DNA of 64,000 nucleotides from Chromatiaceae bacterium (GCA_025458165.1 JALOTB010000014.1:1-64000), one strand, 5' to 3'. Numbered from the stretch's first letter, positions 49,226 to 58,372 are shown. Numbers and translations are program-made. The notes: a model not told the origin generated them from the letters alone.

Positions 49226-49240
49226 GCAATCCGCTTGCCA
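49226..49240 (-). promoter_or_regulatory. sigma54 promoter of nifV-W-Z-M
   Basis: TGGCAA-GCGGA-TTGC has one mismatch to the -24/-12 consensus and exact spacing, 41 bases upstream of the nifV ATG. A degenerate NifA site (TGG-N10-ACA on the plus strand, 49292-49307) lies about 60 bp further up. That distance is plausible but one half-site is imperfect. Confidence 0.82.
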
Positions 49241-49315
49241 GGGGAAAGGCCTATCTGCTTTCAGCGGGTTGACGCCGACCTGTAGGAGCCTTGGCGCCTA
49301 TCCGACAATGCCGCC

Positions 49316-49640
49316 GTGGCAAAACGCACAGGGGCTGCCGCTGGCCCATCGATCGGGACCAAGGCAGCCGGCGAGACGGCGGACCCTTGCGCGAGCCCGC
49401 TGCGGCCGGTCTGCCTCAAGCTCCTCGACCAGTTCCGCAGCTACCTGGTGATCGTCCTGCTCCTCGCGGCGGTGCTGGCCTCAGCCATCGGCGACCTCAA
49501 GGACGCGGTGGTGATCCTGGTGGTGGTGCTGACCGCGGCGCTTTGCTTCGACCAGGAGCACCGCGCGGAGCGCACCCTGGCCGCCCTCAGGGGCATGCTC
49601 GCACCCCGGGCGCGCCCAGTCAGGGGCGACGTCGGCACGG
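49316..49640 (+). pseudogene. N-terminal remnant of a cation-transporting P-type ATPase
   Basis: Codons from 49316 encode an N-terminal piece of a PacL/calcium-type P-type ATPase: KLLDQFRSYLVIVLLLAAVL, then DLKDAVVILVVVLTAALC and DQEHRAERTLAALRGMLAPR, the M1-M2 helices and the link to the actuator domain. Similarity ends at about 49640; the frame continues to 49813 without meaning. About 700 residues, including the DKTGT phosphorylation site, are gone. It lies directly beyond the nifV promoter and marks the edge of the accessory island. Confidence 0.72.
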
Positions 49641-50011
49641 TGGCCGGTGCACGCGGGCATGCCGCCCGGATGGGCGCATACAGCACCCGTCCACGAATGC
49701 CCACTCCCCGCGCTCCGAGTCGCCGGTCTTACGCCGGCGGGCAGACGACGACAAGGTGCCGGACGGGCGGTCAGCGGGACCACGCCGACCAGGGTCCCCG
49801 CGTTCCCAGGTGAGCCTGGGCCAGGGGCCAAGGGGCCGGGTCAACGCCGGCCCATACCGCCAGGGCCGCCAGAGTCCCTTCCCGCGGCGCGCGGGGGATT
49901 GCCTCGCAGTCTGGTCAAGGCCCCACCCCACATCCCCAGGACCCGCGTGGGGGTCTCGGAGACTTTACGTTCGCCCAGGCCGGTGACCGCCCGGAACGGC
50001 AGATCCCGCCC

Positions 50012-50035
50012 CTTGTGTAAAGCCTTACATAAGGG
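50012..50035. repeat. AT-rich inverted repeat
   Basis: CCTTGTGTAA-AGCC-TTACATAAGG: 10-bp arms with a single mismatch and a 4-base loop, extended by C/G pairs and followed by TTGT on the plus strand. In this GC-rich setting it stands out. It could be a terminator, a protein site or the end of a mobile element. Confidence 0.55.
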
Positions 50036-50154
50036 TTGTATGCACCCCGGGTCTCGTAGCTACCGTGTCCGCAATCAGCGTCGTCCGGTCATGGCGGCGA
50101 CGCGGGGCGGTGGCCAGCGTTTGCATGGAGCGCGAGCGTCAGGGGCACAGGGGG

Positions 50155-50356
50155 CAGGTGTTGCGATCCAATACCAGGACGTTGGCGTCGACTCGCGTCA
50201 GGCGGAACGCCGTAGCGGCTCCGCCACTTGCTGGGAACCATGGAGCCGGCGGGATGTTTCGGCGTCTGCCGGGAGGTTCCGGCATCGAGGCGGCCGACAG
50301 GAAGGCGCATCGCGTTGTCGGGCATCCGCCCTACGGGGCTCGGCACGGCGGAGACC
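50155..50356 (+). repeat. Imperfect direct repeat, copy A (left of hicAB)
   Basis: Shares with copy B (51102-51236), in the same orientation and order: a 40-bp block starting CAGGT.TTG with about 70 % identity, GCGGAACGCC followed by a .T.GCGG.T match, an exact GGGCATCCGCCCT, and ACGGCGGAGACC. Copy A carries about 60 extra bases between the second and third blocks. Confidence 0.65.
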
Positions 50357-50470
50357 GCAGCGGTTCCGCCACCGGCATGAGGCACTGCGCCGACCGGCAG
50401 TCACGAACTCAGTGGGAGACGGCGTTCCCGTTGGAGGCGGCTTCAAAGCGGCTCGGGCGGCCGTCCTGGC

Positions 50471-50800
50471 TCACAGCTTCGACAACTGATCGTTAACGAT
50501 GCGGTTCAGGCTCAGGTTGGCCTCCGCAGCGCGCAGGGCCAGGCGGCGATGCAGCTCCGGCGTGGTGCGGACCTGGAACCGGCCGGAGTAGTGCCGGTCG
50601 GCGATGGGCTGCGGCGGGGTCTCGCCGCTCGCCGCCATCTCGGATACCACATCTGCGACTAGGGAGACGATGCCGGCTAGGGCGGCGGCCTGGTCCGAGT
50701 CGAGGTGCGACAGGCTGGGAAACTCGGCGCACAGACCGACGTACTCCCCGTCCTCCTCGGACCAGGTCAGGCGATACGTGTAATGGCGTACGTCAACCAT
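50471..50800 (-). CDS. hicB: HicB-family antitoxin
   Basis: A 109-residue antitoxin with an N-terminal HicB fold (about 1-55: YTYRLTWSEEDGEYVGLCAEF, PSLSHLDSDQAAALAGI) and a C-terminal ribbon-helix-helix DNA-binding part (GRFQVRTTPELHRRLALRAA, then NLSLNRIVNDQL). It should neutralise HicA and repress its own promoter. Its ATG overlaps the end of the HicA-like frame by 8 bp. Confidence 0.88.
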   Translation of the reverse strand: MVDVRHYTYRLTWSEEDGEYVGLCAEFPSLSHLDSDQAAALAGIVSLVADVVSEMAASGETPPQPIADRHYSGRFQVRTTPELHRRLALRAAEANLSLNRIVNDQLSKL

Positions 50801-51044
50801 GCGCAAGCCTCTCGATGGCGGCGAGGACCTGCCTGACCTGGTAGGGCTTGGCCATGCCGCCCTTGTTCTGGATGTTGACCCGAGGGTCGCCGGGCCAAGG
50901 GGTTTTGAAAACCAAATGGCTGCCCGATTGCCTGGGCTCGTCGAAGTAGCGCCGGCACAGCCGCTCCAGGTCGCTGACCGAGGCCCCGCGGGGATTGCGA
51001 CGGGCCTCGGCGAGGAGCTTCGCGACGGCGGGTATGGCCGAAAT
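50793..51044 (-). CDS. hicA: HicA-like toxin frame without a standard start codon
   Basis: An 83-codon open frame directly before hicB with HicA-type sequence: SVSDLERLCRRYFDEPRQSG, then SHLVFKTPWPGDPRVNIQNK and KPYQVRQVLAAIERL; the SGSH histidine is the usual catalytic site of this dsRBD-fold RNase toxin. The frame opens after a TAA with ATT, and there is no ATG, GTG or TTG before the first conserved segment. Either ATT or ATA is used, or the start has been lost and the toxin is silent. The -10 box of the only good promoter overlaps the first codons, which favours loss or a leaderless start. Confidence 0.65.
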   Translation of the reverse strand: MSAIPAVAKLLAEARRNPRGASVSDLERLCRRYFDEPRQSGSHLVFKTPWPGDPRVNIQNKGGMAKPYQVRQVLAAIERLAHG

Positions 51045-51070
51045 TTAGTGTCGTTATTGATACTAGTCAA
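51042..51070 (-). promoter_or_regulatory. Promoter candidate for hicAB
   Basis: TTGACT (51065-51070), 17-bp spacer, TAAATT (51042-51047). The -35 box lies in a near-palindrome (TTGATACTAGTCAA) that could be the HicB operator. Confidence 0.5.
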
Positions 51071-51101
51071 CCAGGCCCGAAGCGCGAGCAGGCGCGACGG
51101 A

Positions 51102-51236
51102 CAGGTCTTGACCTCCAACACCAGCGCGCCGGGGTCAACCCGCGGAACGCCATTGCGGTTGTGCAACGCCGGTGGCTTGCATCATGGCAGATCGCCCAGC
51201 GGGCATCCGCCCTCCGCCGGCTAAACGGCGGAGACC
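51102..51236 (+). repeat. Imperfect direct repeat, copy B (right of hicAB)
   Basis: Second copy of the repeat described at 50155-50356, starting 58 bp upstream of the hicA-like frame. Together the copies bracket hicAB, as expected for a small cassette moved or duplicated by recombination. The rest of 51045-51700 has no supported gene. Confidence 0.65.
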
Positions 51237-51700
51237 TCTGGGGATTGGCGCTTTCGGGTCGCTGGCGGGCGTTAGTCACCCACAACCGCCTGGCGCCGCG
51301 CTCAGACGCGCTGGTGCCGTGCACCGACGGCGTGCGACCGCCACGGCGGCGTACCCGCCGGAAGCAAGCGAATGCCCGGTTCCAGGTGCCCCGAATACCC
51401 TCTCGGGTAACACGTGCCCCCACTTCGTCTGCTGAACCCTCCACAGCGGCCGTTGCCATCCAGTACGCGGATGCCTCTTCCGGGACGTGATGCGCCCCTC
51501 CGGCCTCCGAGCCGCCGTGTGCGCCGACCTAAAGCGGCCAGGAGGCCGCGTCCGCCCGTAGCCGGTTCGTTCCATGACCGGACATCACGGTCGCGCGCAT
51601 GCAGCGACCGGACCTTCGCCTGCAGATGTGTCCGCGCAACGCTAGCGGCAGTCCGGTCTCGGAGGCAAAGCCGCCACTCGTGACGGGAAAACCGTCGCCG

Positions 51701-51758
51701 TTGCTTGCCGGCGTGGCCGCGTTAGAATCGAACGCAGACTCGCGACTCGTTGAACGAG
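51701..51758 (+). promoter_or_regulatory. Promoter and operator candidate of the second toxin-antitoxin pair
   Basis: TTGCTT (51701-51706), 16-bp spacer, TAGAAT (51723-51728), followed by the perfect inverted repeat CTCGTT-G-AACGAG at 51746-51758, just before the antitoxin ATG. The position suits autorepression by the antitoxin-toxin complex. Confidence 0.5.
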
Positions 51759-51768
51759 GGCAACGGCC

Positions 51769-51993
51769 ATGCATCCTAGCGCAACCCGAATTCTCTCTGA
51801 TGCTTTGGTCCTGTCACCGATAGAACGTGCTGAGCTGATCGACGAGCTGCTGCGCAGCTTTGATCCGCCGGAGGATGCCGCCGTGGCCGATGCTTGGAAG
51901 GCCGAGGCGGAGTCGCGCATCGATGCCTACGAAGCGGGGCAGGTATCTGCCGATTCAGCGGAGGCGGTTTTCGCGCGGCTCAACCAGCGGTGA
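51769..51993 (+). CDS. Addiction-module antitoxin
   Basis: A 74-residue protein of the short addiction-module component family (RelB/ParD-like in role): LSPIERAELIDELLRSFDPP and a long acidic helix with EAESRIDAYEAGQVS. These antitoxins precede ParE/RelE-fold toxins. Its stop overlaps the toxin GTG start (GTGA). Confidence 0.88.
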   Translation: MHPSATRILSDALVLSPIERAELIDELLRSFDPPEDAAVADAWKAEAESRIDAYEAGQVSADSAEAVFARLNQR

Positions 51994-52286
51994 AGGTCCG
52001 CGTACTGTCCTGCGCGGAACGCGAGTTTGCCGCGGCGGTGGATTTCTACAACGCTGAAAGGCCGGGTCTGGGATATGAGTTTGCGGAGGAGGTCCAGCGT
52101 ACGCTGGACCGGATTTCCGCTTTTCCGGACGCATGGCCACTGTTCTCACAACGAGCCCGGCGATGCATCGTCCGGCGTTTCCCGTACGGAGTGCTGTATC
52201 AGGTCCGTGCTGATTGCGTGCTGGTTGTTGCCTTGCTGCACATGAAACGAAGTCCACAGACTTGGCAGGAACGTGCCGACATGTGA
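51990..52286 (+). CDS. ParE/RelE-superfamily toxin
   Basis: A 98-residue toxin: VRVLSCAEREFAAAVDFYNA, GLGYEFAEEVQRTLDRISAF, RRFPYGVLYQV and VVALLHMKRSPQTW are the ParE-type pattern (the RR.PY.V.Y strand and the final basic strand). It would poison gyrase or cut mRNA; which one is unknown. GTG start coupled to the antitoxin. Confidence 0.9.
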   Translation: MKVRVLSCAEREFAAAVDFYNAERPGLGYEFAEEVQRTLDRISAFPDAWPLFSQRARRCIVRRFPYGVLYQVRADCVLVVALLHMKRSPQTWQERADM

Positions 52287-52563
52287 GTCGGGCACCACAC
52301 CTCAAGAGGAAATCGGAGGGGTTCGGAGGAAGGCGTTCGCGCGCACGGGTTAGCGCTAAATCTTGCAGTTGAAGATGCGGGCCGCGGGTGTCCAGCGGGT
52401 CGTACCGAGCAGCGGTGAGATGGGGCAATGTGAAGCGTCGAGCGGCGAGGGGGGCGAGCGCTCTGGGGCGACGCGGGGCATCGTTGGGGATCTCATCCGG
52501 ACCCATCGCCCAGCCGCGGAGCGGAACCACGCGGCCTCGGGTCGGGGCGCGCCGGGCTGGCCG

Positions 52564-53646
52564 TCAGTCGACCAGCGCGACGGCCTTGACCTGCGCGTAG
52601 ACCTCGCGCCCCGGGGCGAGCCGCAGCAGGTCGCGCGAGCGGCGGGTGATGCGGGCCAGGACCTGGGTCTCGTCGTCCCGGCCGGCCGCGAGCCTTATCA
52701 GGACTTGGGTACGGTCGAGCTCGACGATCTCCAGGATGCGCACGGGGAGGATATTGAGGATGCTGGAGGTCCCCGGCTCGTCGAGCGCGAGGCTGACGTC
52801 GCGGGCGTGGATGCGCACGCGCGCCGGCGCCCCGATCGGGCGGTCCAGGCGCGGCAGGGCGAGCCGTCCGCCGGCAATGGCGATGCGGGTGAGCCCGTAG
52901 ACGTCGTCGTGCTCGGCCACCCGCCCGTCGATTACCGCGCCGGCCTCGGTGTCGCGGGCCAGCGGCAGGTCAAGCCGCACCAAGAGCTCCGCGACCGGAC
53001 CTGCCCCCAGCACCCGGCCGCCCTGGAGTAGGATCATCTGATCGGCGAGCCGCGCGACCTCGTCGGGTGAGTGGCTGACGTAGACGATCGGCAGGCGCAG
53101 CCCGTCGTGGAGTCGCTCGAAGTACGGCAGGATCTCTTGCTTGCTCGCGTGGTCGAGCGCCGAGAGCGGCTCGTCCATCAGCAGCAGGCGCGGGCTGGTC
53201 AGCAGCGCCCGGGCGACCGAGACGCGCTGGCGCTCGCCCCCGGAAAGCCCGGCGGGCGACCGGTCGAGGTGCCGGCCCAGGCCGAGGAGCTCGACGACCT
53301 CGTCGAAGACGACCTGCTGGCGGCGGGCGGGGACCCGCCGCCATCCGTACTCCAGGTTGCCGCGCACCGATAGATGAGGGAAGAGGCTCGGCTCCTGGAG
53401 CACGTAGCCGATGGGCCGCCGGTGGGTGGGGACGAAGAGGCGCCGGCCGTCGTCCTGCCAGACCTCCTCGCCCAGGCGACAGCCGCCGGCCGCCCGCTCC
53501 AGCCCCGCGAGGCAGCGCAGCAAGGTCGTCTTGCCGCAGCCCGAGCGCCCGAAGAGGGCGGTGACGCCCTGCCCAGGTGTACTGATCGCGACGTCGAGAC
53601 GAAAGTCCCCGCGGGCGAGCCGGAAGTCGGCCCTGAGCCCAGTCAT
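52564..53646 (-). CDS. modC: Molybdate ABC transporter ATPase ModC
   Basis: A 360-residue ATPase: Walker A GRSGCGKTT, Q-loop YVLQEPSLFPHLSV, signature LSGGERQRVS, Walker B LLLMDEPLSALD, H-loop YVSHSPDEV. The C-terminal TOBE/Mop domain (about 290-355: RVRIHARDVSLALDEPGTSS, NILPVRILEI) is what marks ModC. It should power molybdate uptake for FeMo-co. No modA or modB adjoins it; the transport subunits must lie elsewhere or this copy is an orphan. 157 bp separate it from the ferredoxin gene. Confidence 0.92.
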   Translation of the reverse strand: MTGLRADFRLARGDFRLDVAISTPGQGVTALFGRSGCGKTTLLRCLAGLERAAGGCRLGEEVWQDDGRRLFVPTHRRPIGYVLQEPSLFPHLSVRGNLEYGWRRVPARRQQVVFDEVVELLGLGRHLDRSPAGLSGGERQRVSVARALLTSPRLLLMDEPLSALDHASKQEILPYFERLHDGLRLPIVYVSHSPDEVARLADQMILLQGGRVLGAGPVAELLVRLDLPLARDTEAGAVIDGRVAEHDDVYGLTRIAIAGGRLALPRLDRPIGAPARVRIHARDVSLALDEPGTSSILNILPVRILEIVELDRTQVLIRLAAGRDDETQVLARITRRSRDLLRLAPGREVYAQVKAVALVD

Positions 53647-53802
53647 GCCGGGACGACCACGCCGGTCGCTAGCGGACCGGGCGTCTCATCGGCCCGGGGC
53701 CTGGCCCGGCGCCCATCAGCCCTCGCGCGGGCCGATCCCGCAGCGGCGCGGCGGCGCCATCCGAGGCCGCCCGCACCGCCCAGACCGGGTGAGCCCCAGC
53801 CG

Positions 53803-54102
53803 CTAGGCCGCGAGCGCCTGCGGGGCGTGGGCGAGGCACTTTTTCGGGCAAACGCGGGCACAGGCCATGCAGCCGATACAGTCGAGCAGGTCTTTCAGAC
53901 TCATGACCATGTTGCTGCTGTCGGAGAAGCCGTCATCGCCGTCGGCGTCACCGGTCTCCTCGCGCTCCACGAGCTCCAGCACGTCGCGCGGGCAGACCTT
54001 GAAGCAACGGCCACAACCGATACAGCGGGTCTGGTTGAGGTCGACGGCAAAGGCCGGAATCCACTCCTGCCCGCCGCGGGTCACGCCAGTCATCATAGAC
54101 AT
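53803..54102 (-). CDS. nif-specific ferredoxin III
   Basis: A 99-residue 2[4Fe-4S] ferredoxin of the nif-specific type III group found after nifX. Cluster motifs are CIGCGRCFKVCP and CIGCMACARVCPKKC, separated by an acidic insertion (about 15 Asp/Glu/Gly residues). ATG at 54102 follows GGAGG with 9-base spacing; the upstream open frame is not needed. It is a candidate electron donor to nitrogenase or to cofactor assembly. Confidence 0.94.
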   Translation of the reverse strand: MSMMTGVTRGGQEWIPAFAVDLNQTRCIGCGRCFKVCPRDVLELVEREETGDADGDDGFSDSSNMVMSLKDLLDCIGCMACARVCPKKCLAHAPQALAA

Positions 54103-54173
54103 CTTGATGATCCTCCGGTCAAGGGTTCTTGGGATCTGCGCCGATTCGCCGCCCATCGGTCGCGGCGGCCGGC

Positions 54174-54707
54174 TCACTCCGACCAGCCGTCGACCTCCAT
54201 GTCATCGAAACGCCCGCGCGACGTGGGTCGGCGACGCTCGCCGGCACGCGCCAGCCAGCCGCCCGGCCCAGCCCGCAGCTCACGCTGGACCTCCACGATC
54301 AGGTCGGCGATCGACGTCCCGGCCGCGACCTTCACCGGGCGCATCCCCTGCCGGAGGAGCTGGCGGATCGCGGACGCACCGACGGCCTCGCAGTACACCG
54401 CGACGCAGCCGTCGAGTGCCCGGACCTTCACGGCGAGCCCGCCTTCGTTGCCGCCCGCCTCGAGGCGGGTGAAGCGGGTCGCCTCGAGCAGGCGGGCGCG
54501 GTCGGGGTCCACACCGTAGACCGCAAACCCCTCGGCTGCGCCGAAGTGCTGGTCCACCTGCTTGAGGTCCGAGGTCGCGAAGGCCACCCGCACCACCGGC
54601 GCCGGGGTCTCTGTCCCCAGGCTCGTGTCCACGATCTGCAGCCGGCGATCGACCGCCAGCGCCTTGCGCCCGTTGAGCCGTCCCCGAGTTTCGTCCGCCG
54701 ATCTCAT
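54174..54707 (-). CDS. nifX: NifX, FeMo-cofactor/NifB-co carrier
   Basis: A 177-residue NifX that binds NifB-co and the VK-cluster and ferries them to NifEN. Core segments are [36 protein letters not shown] and [20 protein letters not shown] 35-residue C-terminal tail ([19 protein letters not shown]) follows. ATG at 54707 overlaps the nifEN stop (ATGA). Confidence 0.95.
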   Translation of the reverse strand: MRSADETRGRLNGRKALAVDRRLQIVDTSLGTETPAPVVRVAFATSDLKQVDQHFGAAEGFAVYGVDPDRARLLEATRFTRLEAGGNEGGLAVKVRALDGCVAVYCEAVGASAIRQLLRQGMRPVKVAAGTSIADLIVEVQRELRAGPGGWLARAGERRRPTSRGRFDDMEVDGWSE

Positions 54708-57529
54708 CTGGGCACCACCCCCCGGCGATCGGCCGAGTCCCCCGCGGGCTTCTGCGACAGGCGGGAGCGGTAGGGGTGGATCTCGCCGCGGTCGAGGCCA
54801 AGGAGAAGGTTGGCGAGGTCGAAGATCGCCTGGCGTGCCCCCGAATAGCCGATCCAGACGCGCTGGTAGCCGCCAACTCGATCGTGCTGCGGGAAACCCG
54901 CATGGCAGTGCGGGATGCCGAGGCGCCGCGCGCTCGGAACGGCGTGGGCGCTGCCGATCAGGACCTCGGCCCCGGCCGCCCGAGCGAGGCCCTCCAGGTC
55001 CTCCAGGTCGCCAATCTTCACCCGTGCAGCGGCGACGCGTTGGAGTGCCGGCGCGGCGGCGGGGGCGACCGCGGCGACGGTCTCGGCCCCCATCTCCGCC
55101 AGGAGCCGGCTGAGCCCCACCAGCAGGTCCGGCTCCGCAGCGACGGCGAAGCGCGACTGGCCGAGCATGAAATGACCGTCGAGCATGGCATCCTGGAGTC
55201 GGCTGCGCTCGCGCTCCACCCGATCGGGGACGGGTCCATCGGAGAGCTCGGCGAGGCACGCGACCAGGGCATCGGTCGCTTCCAGCCCCATGACATGGCC
55301 GAAACGGAAGTCCGGCACGCCGGTTCGGGCCTGGAGCCGGTCGGCCGCGCCGTACAGGGACTCGCCGATGACGAGGGTCGCCCGCGCATCTCCCAGCCTG
55401 GTGAGCGCCGCGACCGGGGTCCCGCCCAGGGTCAGCGGGCTGTAGTCCTCGGCGGCGAGGTGACCGTCCAGGCTCTGGGAGAGGTCCGGGACAGCCAGCG
55501 GACTGAGCCCGTATAACGCCACCAGGTCCTTGAGGGCCTCCACGTCCCCCGGGGTGAGGGCGGCGCCGACGAGCAGGTTGACCTGCCGCGGATGCCGCCC
55601 GGGGCGGGTGCCGGCCGCCTCCGCCCTGGGAACCAGGGTCTCGATCACCGCCTCGACCGCGGCGGCAAACCCGCTCTCCAGGGAGCCCGTGAAGTCCGGC
55701 GTCGCGACCGGGACCACGGCGACCTCGCGGTGCTCGGGATGGCGCTGGCGGAACTCACGCACGGCCCGGTCGACATCGGCCCCCTGGGTCTCGGCGAGTC
55801 CGGTCGTCGGCACCCCGATGAGCTCGGGACCGCTCTTGGCGCAGATCGTCGCAAGCCCTTCGACCAGATTGTCATCCGCCCCCATGACCGCGCTGATCTG
55901 GTCCATGGCGCTAGTCTGCAGGGGGATAGGCTCGCGGAAGTGGCGGACGAAGAAGACCTTGGCGAACGCGGTGCAGCCCGGCGAGCCGTGGAGCATGGGG
56001 ATCGACCGGCGAAAGCCGAGGAAGGCGAGCGCCGCGCCCACCGTTTGGCTCGTCTTGAGCGGGCTGACCGAGAGCGCCTTGCTGCGCTTGACGACCTCGA
56101 CCGTCGCCTCGGCCCCCGCCCGACGCGCACCGACGACCCGCGCCCCCGGTCCAGCCCTCCAAGGGGGTGGGCGGCGCAGCGCCGCCCAGATCGGGCTCTC
56201 GATGGTCAGACAGAGCTGCCGCGCCAGCTCCAGCATCCCCGTGTAGCCCGCGTAGCCGTGCTCGCGCTCCTGGTTGATGTCGAGGAAGGGGATACGCGCC
56301 TTGAGCGCCGTGTACATGTTCCGCCCGCCGGCGATCAGGATGTCCGCGCGCTGGGCCCGGATGAGGTCGAGCATCCCGCGCGGGTTACCGTCCTCGATCA
56401 GGATGGCGTCCTCGCCCATCAGGGCGCGGATGCGCGCCTTGTCCTCCTCGGTGGACTTGCGGGTGCCGGTCGCAACCACCGTCATCCCGAGGTCTTGCAG
56501 GGCGGAGACGATCGACCAGGACTTGACCCCGCCGGTGTAGAGCAGGGCGCGCCGCCCGGCGAGGCGCTGCCGCCAGGGCACCAGGGCCTCGTGGATGCGG
56601 GCCTCCTCGCGGGCAATCAGGGCCTCGGTGCGGGCACTGAGATCAGGGTCGCCGATCAGGCGGGCGAAGTCGCGCAGCGCCTGGGAGACGTCTCCGACCC
56701 CGTAGAAGCTCCCCTCGAACCAGGGGGTGCCGAAGGCCTCCTGCAGCTTGCGCACGACGTTGATCTGGGCCTTGGAGCAGACCAGCATGTTGGCCTGCGA
56801 GCGGTGCATGGTCTGCACCTCGCGGAAGCGGGCATCGCCCGACAGGGTCGCGAGGACCCGTAGCCCCAGCTCGTCGAGGAGCGGCAGGACGTGCCAGAGC
56901 TCGCCGGCGATGTTGAACTCCCCGGTGAGGCTGACGTCGTGGACCTTGAGCCCTCCCCGCTCGCTCCCCTCGGGGAGCGGGTCGGGCTCGCGGGTGCCGC
57001 AGACGTAGCGGACCATGGCCTCCCCGGCGATGCGGTTGCCGAGATTCTTGCTGCCGTAGAACCCCGCGGCGTCGACCGGGACCACGGGGGTCCCCCAGCG
57101 CTGCGTCGCCTCCCGGCACACGGCCTCGATGTCGTCCCCGATCAGCGCCGGGACGCAGGTGTTGTAGACGAAGACCGCCGCCGGCCGGTAGGTGTCCACC
57201 GCCTGCTTGATGGCGTGGAAGAGGCGCTTCTCGCTGCGCCCCATGATCACGTCCTGCTCGGTCAGGTCCGTGGTCATGCCGATCCGGTAGAGGGTCGGAC
57301 CGTTGGAGCGGGTGCCGCGGTTGTCCCAGGAGCTGCCGGCGCAGGCGATCGACCCGTGGACGATATGGGCGACGTCGGCGATCGGCAGGAGCGCGATCTG
57401 TGCCCCGTCGAAGGCGCAGCCGCCGGCGGTGGCGCCCGGCTTGGGACGGGCGGCGCCGCCGACCTTGTCCGGGGCGTTGTGGGCGCAGGCGGGCTCGTCG
57501 AGGAGGACGGCGATCTCACTTTGTCTCAC
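54704..57529 (-). CDS. nifEN: NifEN fusion, FeMo-cofactor assembly scaffold
   Basis: One 941-residue protein replaces the usual NifE and NifN subunits, the scaffold on which NifB-co becomes FeMo-co. NifE is about 1-455 ([73 protein letters not shown]). NifN is about 476-941 ([57 protein letters not shown]). The 20-residue linker ([17 protein letters not shown]) has no start codon, and no stop separates the parts. GTG at 57529 is the start, with an A/G-rich site before it; the longer open frame upstream only shadows the gene at 57577-58053. Relatives such as Azotobacter have two genes. Confidence 0.93.
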   Translation of the reverse strand: MRQSEIAVLLDEPACAHNAPDKVGGAARPKPGATAGGCAFDGAQIALLPIADVAHIVHGSIACAGSSWDNRGTRSNGPTLYRIGMTTDLTEQDVIMGRSEKRLFHAIKQAVDTYRPAAVFVYNTCVPALIGDDIEAVCREATQRWGTPVVPVDAAGFYGSKNLGNRIAGEAMVRYVCGTREPDPLPEGSERGGLKVHDVSLTGEFNIAGELWHVLPLLDELGLRVLATLSGDARFREVQTMHRSQANMLVCSKAQINVVRKLQEAFGTPWFEGSFYGVGDVSQALRDFARLIGDPDLSARTEALIAREEARIHEALVPWRQRLAGRRALLYTGGVKSWSIVSALQDLGMTVVATGTRKSTEEDKARIRALMGEDAILIEDGNPRGMLDLIRAQRADILIAGGRNMYTALKARIPFLDINQEREHGYAGYTGMLELARQLCLTIESPIWAALRRPPPWRAGPGARVVGARRAGAEATVEVVKRSKALSVSPLKTSQTVGAALAFLGFRRSIPMLHGSPGCTAFAKVFFVRHFREPIPLQTSAMDQISAVMGADDNLVEGLATICAKSGPELIGVPTTGLAETQGADVDRAVREFRQRHPEHREVAVVPVATPDFTGSLESGFAAAVEAVIETLVPRAEAAGTRPGRHPRQVNLLVGAALTPGDVEALKDLVALYGLSPLAVPDLSQSLDGHLAAEDYSPLTLGGTPVAALTRLGDARATLVIGESLYGAADRLQARTGVPDFRFGHVMGLEATDALVACLAELSDGPVPDRVERERSRLQDAMLDGHFMLGQSRFAVAAEPDLLVGLSRLLAEMGAETVAAVAPAAAPALQRVAAARVKIGDLEDLEGLARAAGAEVLIGSAHAVPSARRLGIPHCHAGFPQHDRVGGYQRVWIGYSGARQAIFDLANLLLGLDRGEIHPYRSRLSQKPAGDSADRRGVVPR

Positions 57530-57576
57530 GGCGGCCCCCCTGGGGTTGGGTTGGGTGCTGACGCTCGGACAGGGAC

Positions 57577-58053
57577 TCAGCCCCGGGTGTACGCGAACCG
57601 CACCCGGGCCTCGGCCGGCCGCCCTATGGCCTTGGCCAGCCAGGGCGGCGGGCGGTGCGCAAGGACCGGCTGCAGGGCCGCCGCCCGCTCCCGCGCCGAG
57701 CCGCCATCCGGCCATTTGATCGGGTGGGTCCCGACCTTGACGACCTTCGCCGCCGCCGGGCCACCGATCGAGACCACGTAGAGGAGCTGGCAGTCGGCAA
57801 TCAGCGCGGCGCGATAGGCGCTCTTGTCCTCGGCCTGGGCGTCGTCGGCCTCGCGCACGTCCACGAGCCGGCATTCCGACGCCGAGACTTCGTAGACCAG
57901 GAACCACCGGCAAGCGCCAAAGTGACCGTTGAGCGCCTCGCCGCCGTCGGAGGCGCAGGCGACGCGAATCGCCCCCTCGGACCCGGTCTGGACCCCCGGC
58001 GGCGCCGCGACGGCCGGCATCGCCGCGTCTTCGGTGTTGTCTGGATCGCGCAT
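57577..58053 (-). CDS. nifY: NifX/NifY-family FeMo-cofactor binding protein
   Basis: A 158-residue protein of the NifX/NafY/NifB-C family: [39 protein letters not shown] and a C-terminal [15 protein letters not shown]. Its place between nifT and nifE is that of nifY, a chaperone that holds apo-MoFe protein open for cofactor. The symbol rests on position; the sequence alone allows another NifX paralogue. Confidence 0.82.
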   Translation of the reverse strand: MRDPDNTEDAAMPAVAAPPGVQTGSEGAIRVACASDGGEALNGHFGACRWFLVYEVSASECRLVDVREADDAQAEDKSAYRAALIADCQLLYVVSIGGPAAAKVVKVGTHPIKWPDGGSARERAAALQPVLAHRPPPWLAKAIGRPAEARVRFAYTRG

Positions 58054-58113
58054 CGTTTTGACCCCAATGGATAGCGAGCGGTCGGGCGGACGGCCCCCGG
58101 CGCGCCCTAAGAC

Positions 58114-58332
58114 CTAGCCCTCCCCGCGCCGGAAGCGCAGGGTCGCCGGGAACACCGGCGGCGGACTGATCGGCTCGACATACCAGCGCGAGCCGTCGGT
58201 GAGCGCCACCTCCCCGCCCCACTGGAGGGCCGTGTCGACCTGGACCGAGGCGATGGTCTCCTCCAGGTCCTTCTTGGCGACGTAGAACAGCAGCTCACCG
58301 CTGTCCTTCCTGCGGATCATGACGTTCGGCAT
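58114..58332 (-). CDS. nifT: NifT/FixU protein
   Basis: A 72-residue Nif[48 protein letters not shown]. It is the small conserved protein after nifK, with no firm function; deletion has little effect in model diazotrophs. Confidence 0.96.
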   Translation of the reverse strand: MPNVMIRRKDSGELLFYVAKKDLEETIASVQVDTALQWGGEVALTDGSRWYVEPISPPPVFPATLRFRRGEG

Positions 58333-58372
58333 AGCGGGGTCTCCGTCATTCTCGGGCAGGTGCCAGCGGCCG

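Larger units (their letters stand above)
49641..50470. other. Non-coding part of the accessory island
   Basis: No gene is supported between the ATPase remnant and hicB. Open frames here lack recognisable domains. It holds the hairpin at 50012-50035 and repeat copy A at 50155-50356. Confidence 0.5.

Noticed and set aside
49250-52420. Transposase or integrase genes in the island
   Set aside because: All longer frames were considered; none shows DDE, tyrosine or serine recombinase motifs.
57530-58222. N-terminal extension of the nifEN frame (231 codons upstream of the GTG)
   Set aside because: It lies antiparallel-free but out of frame over the nifY-like gene on the same strand, has no NifE similarity, and a GTG with the family N-terminus exists at 57529.
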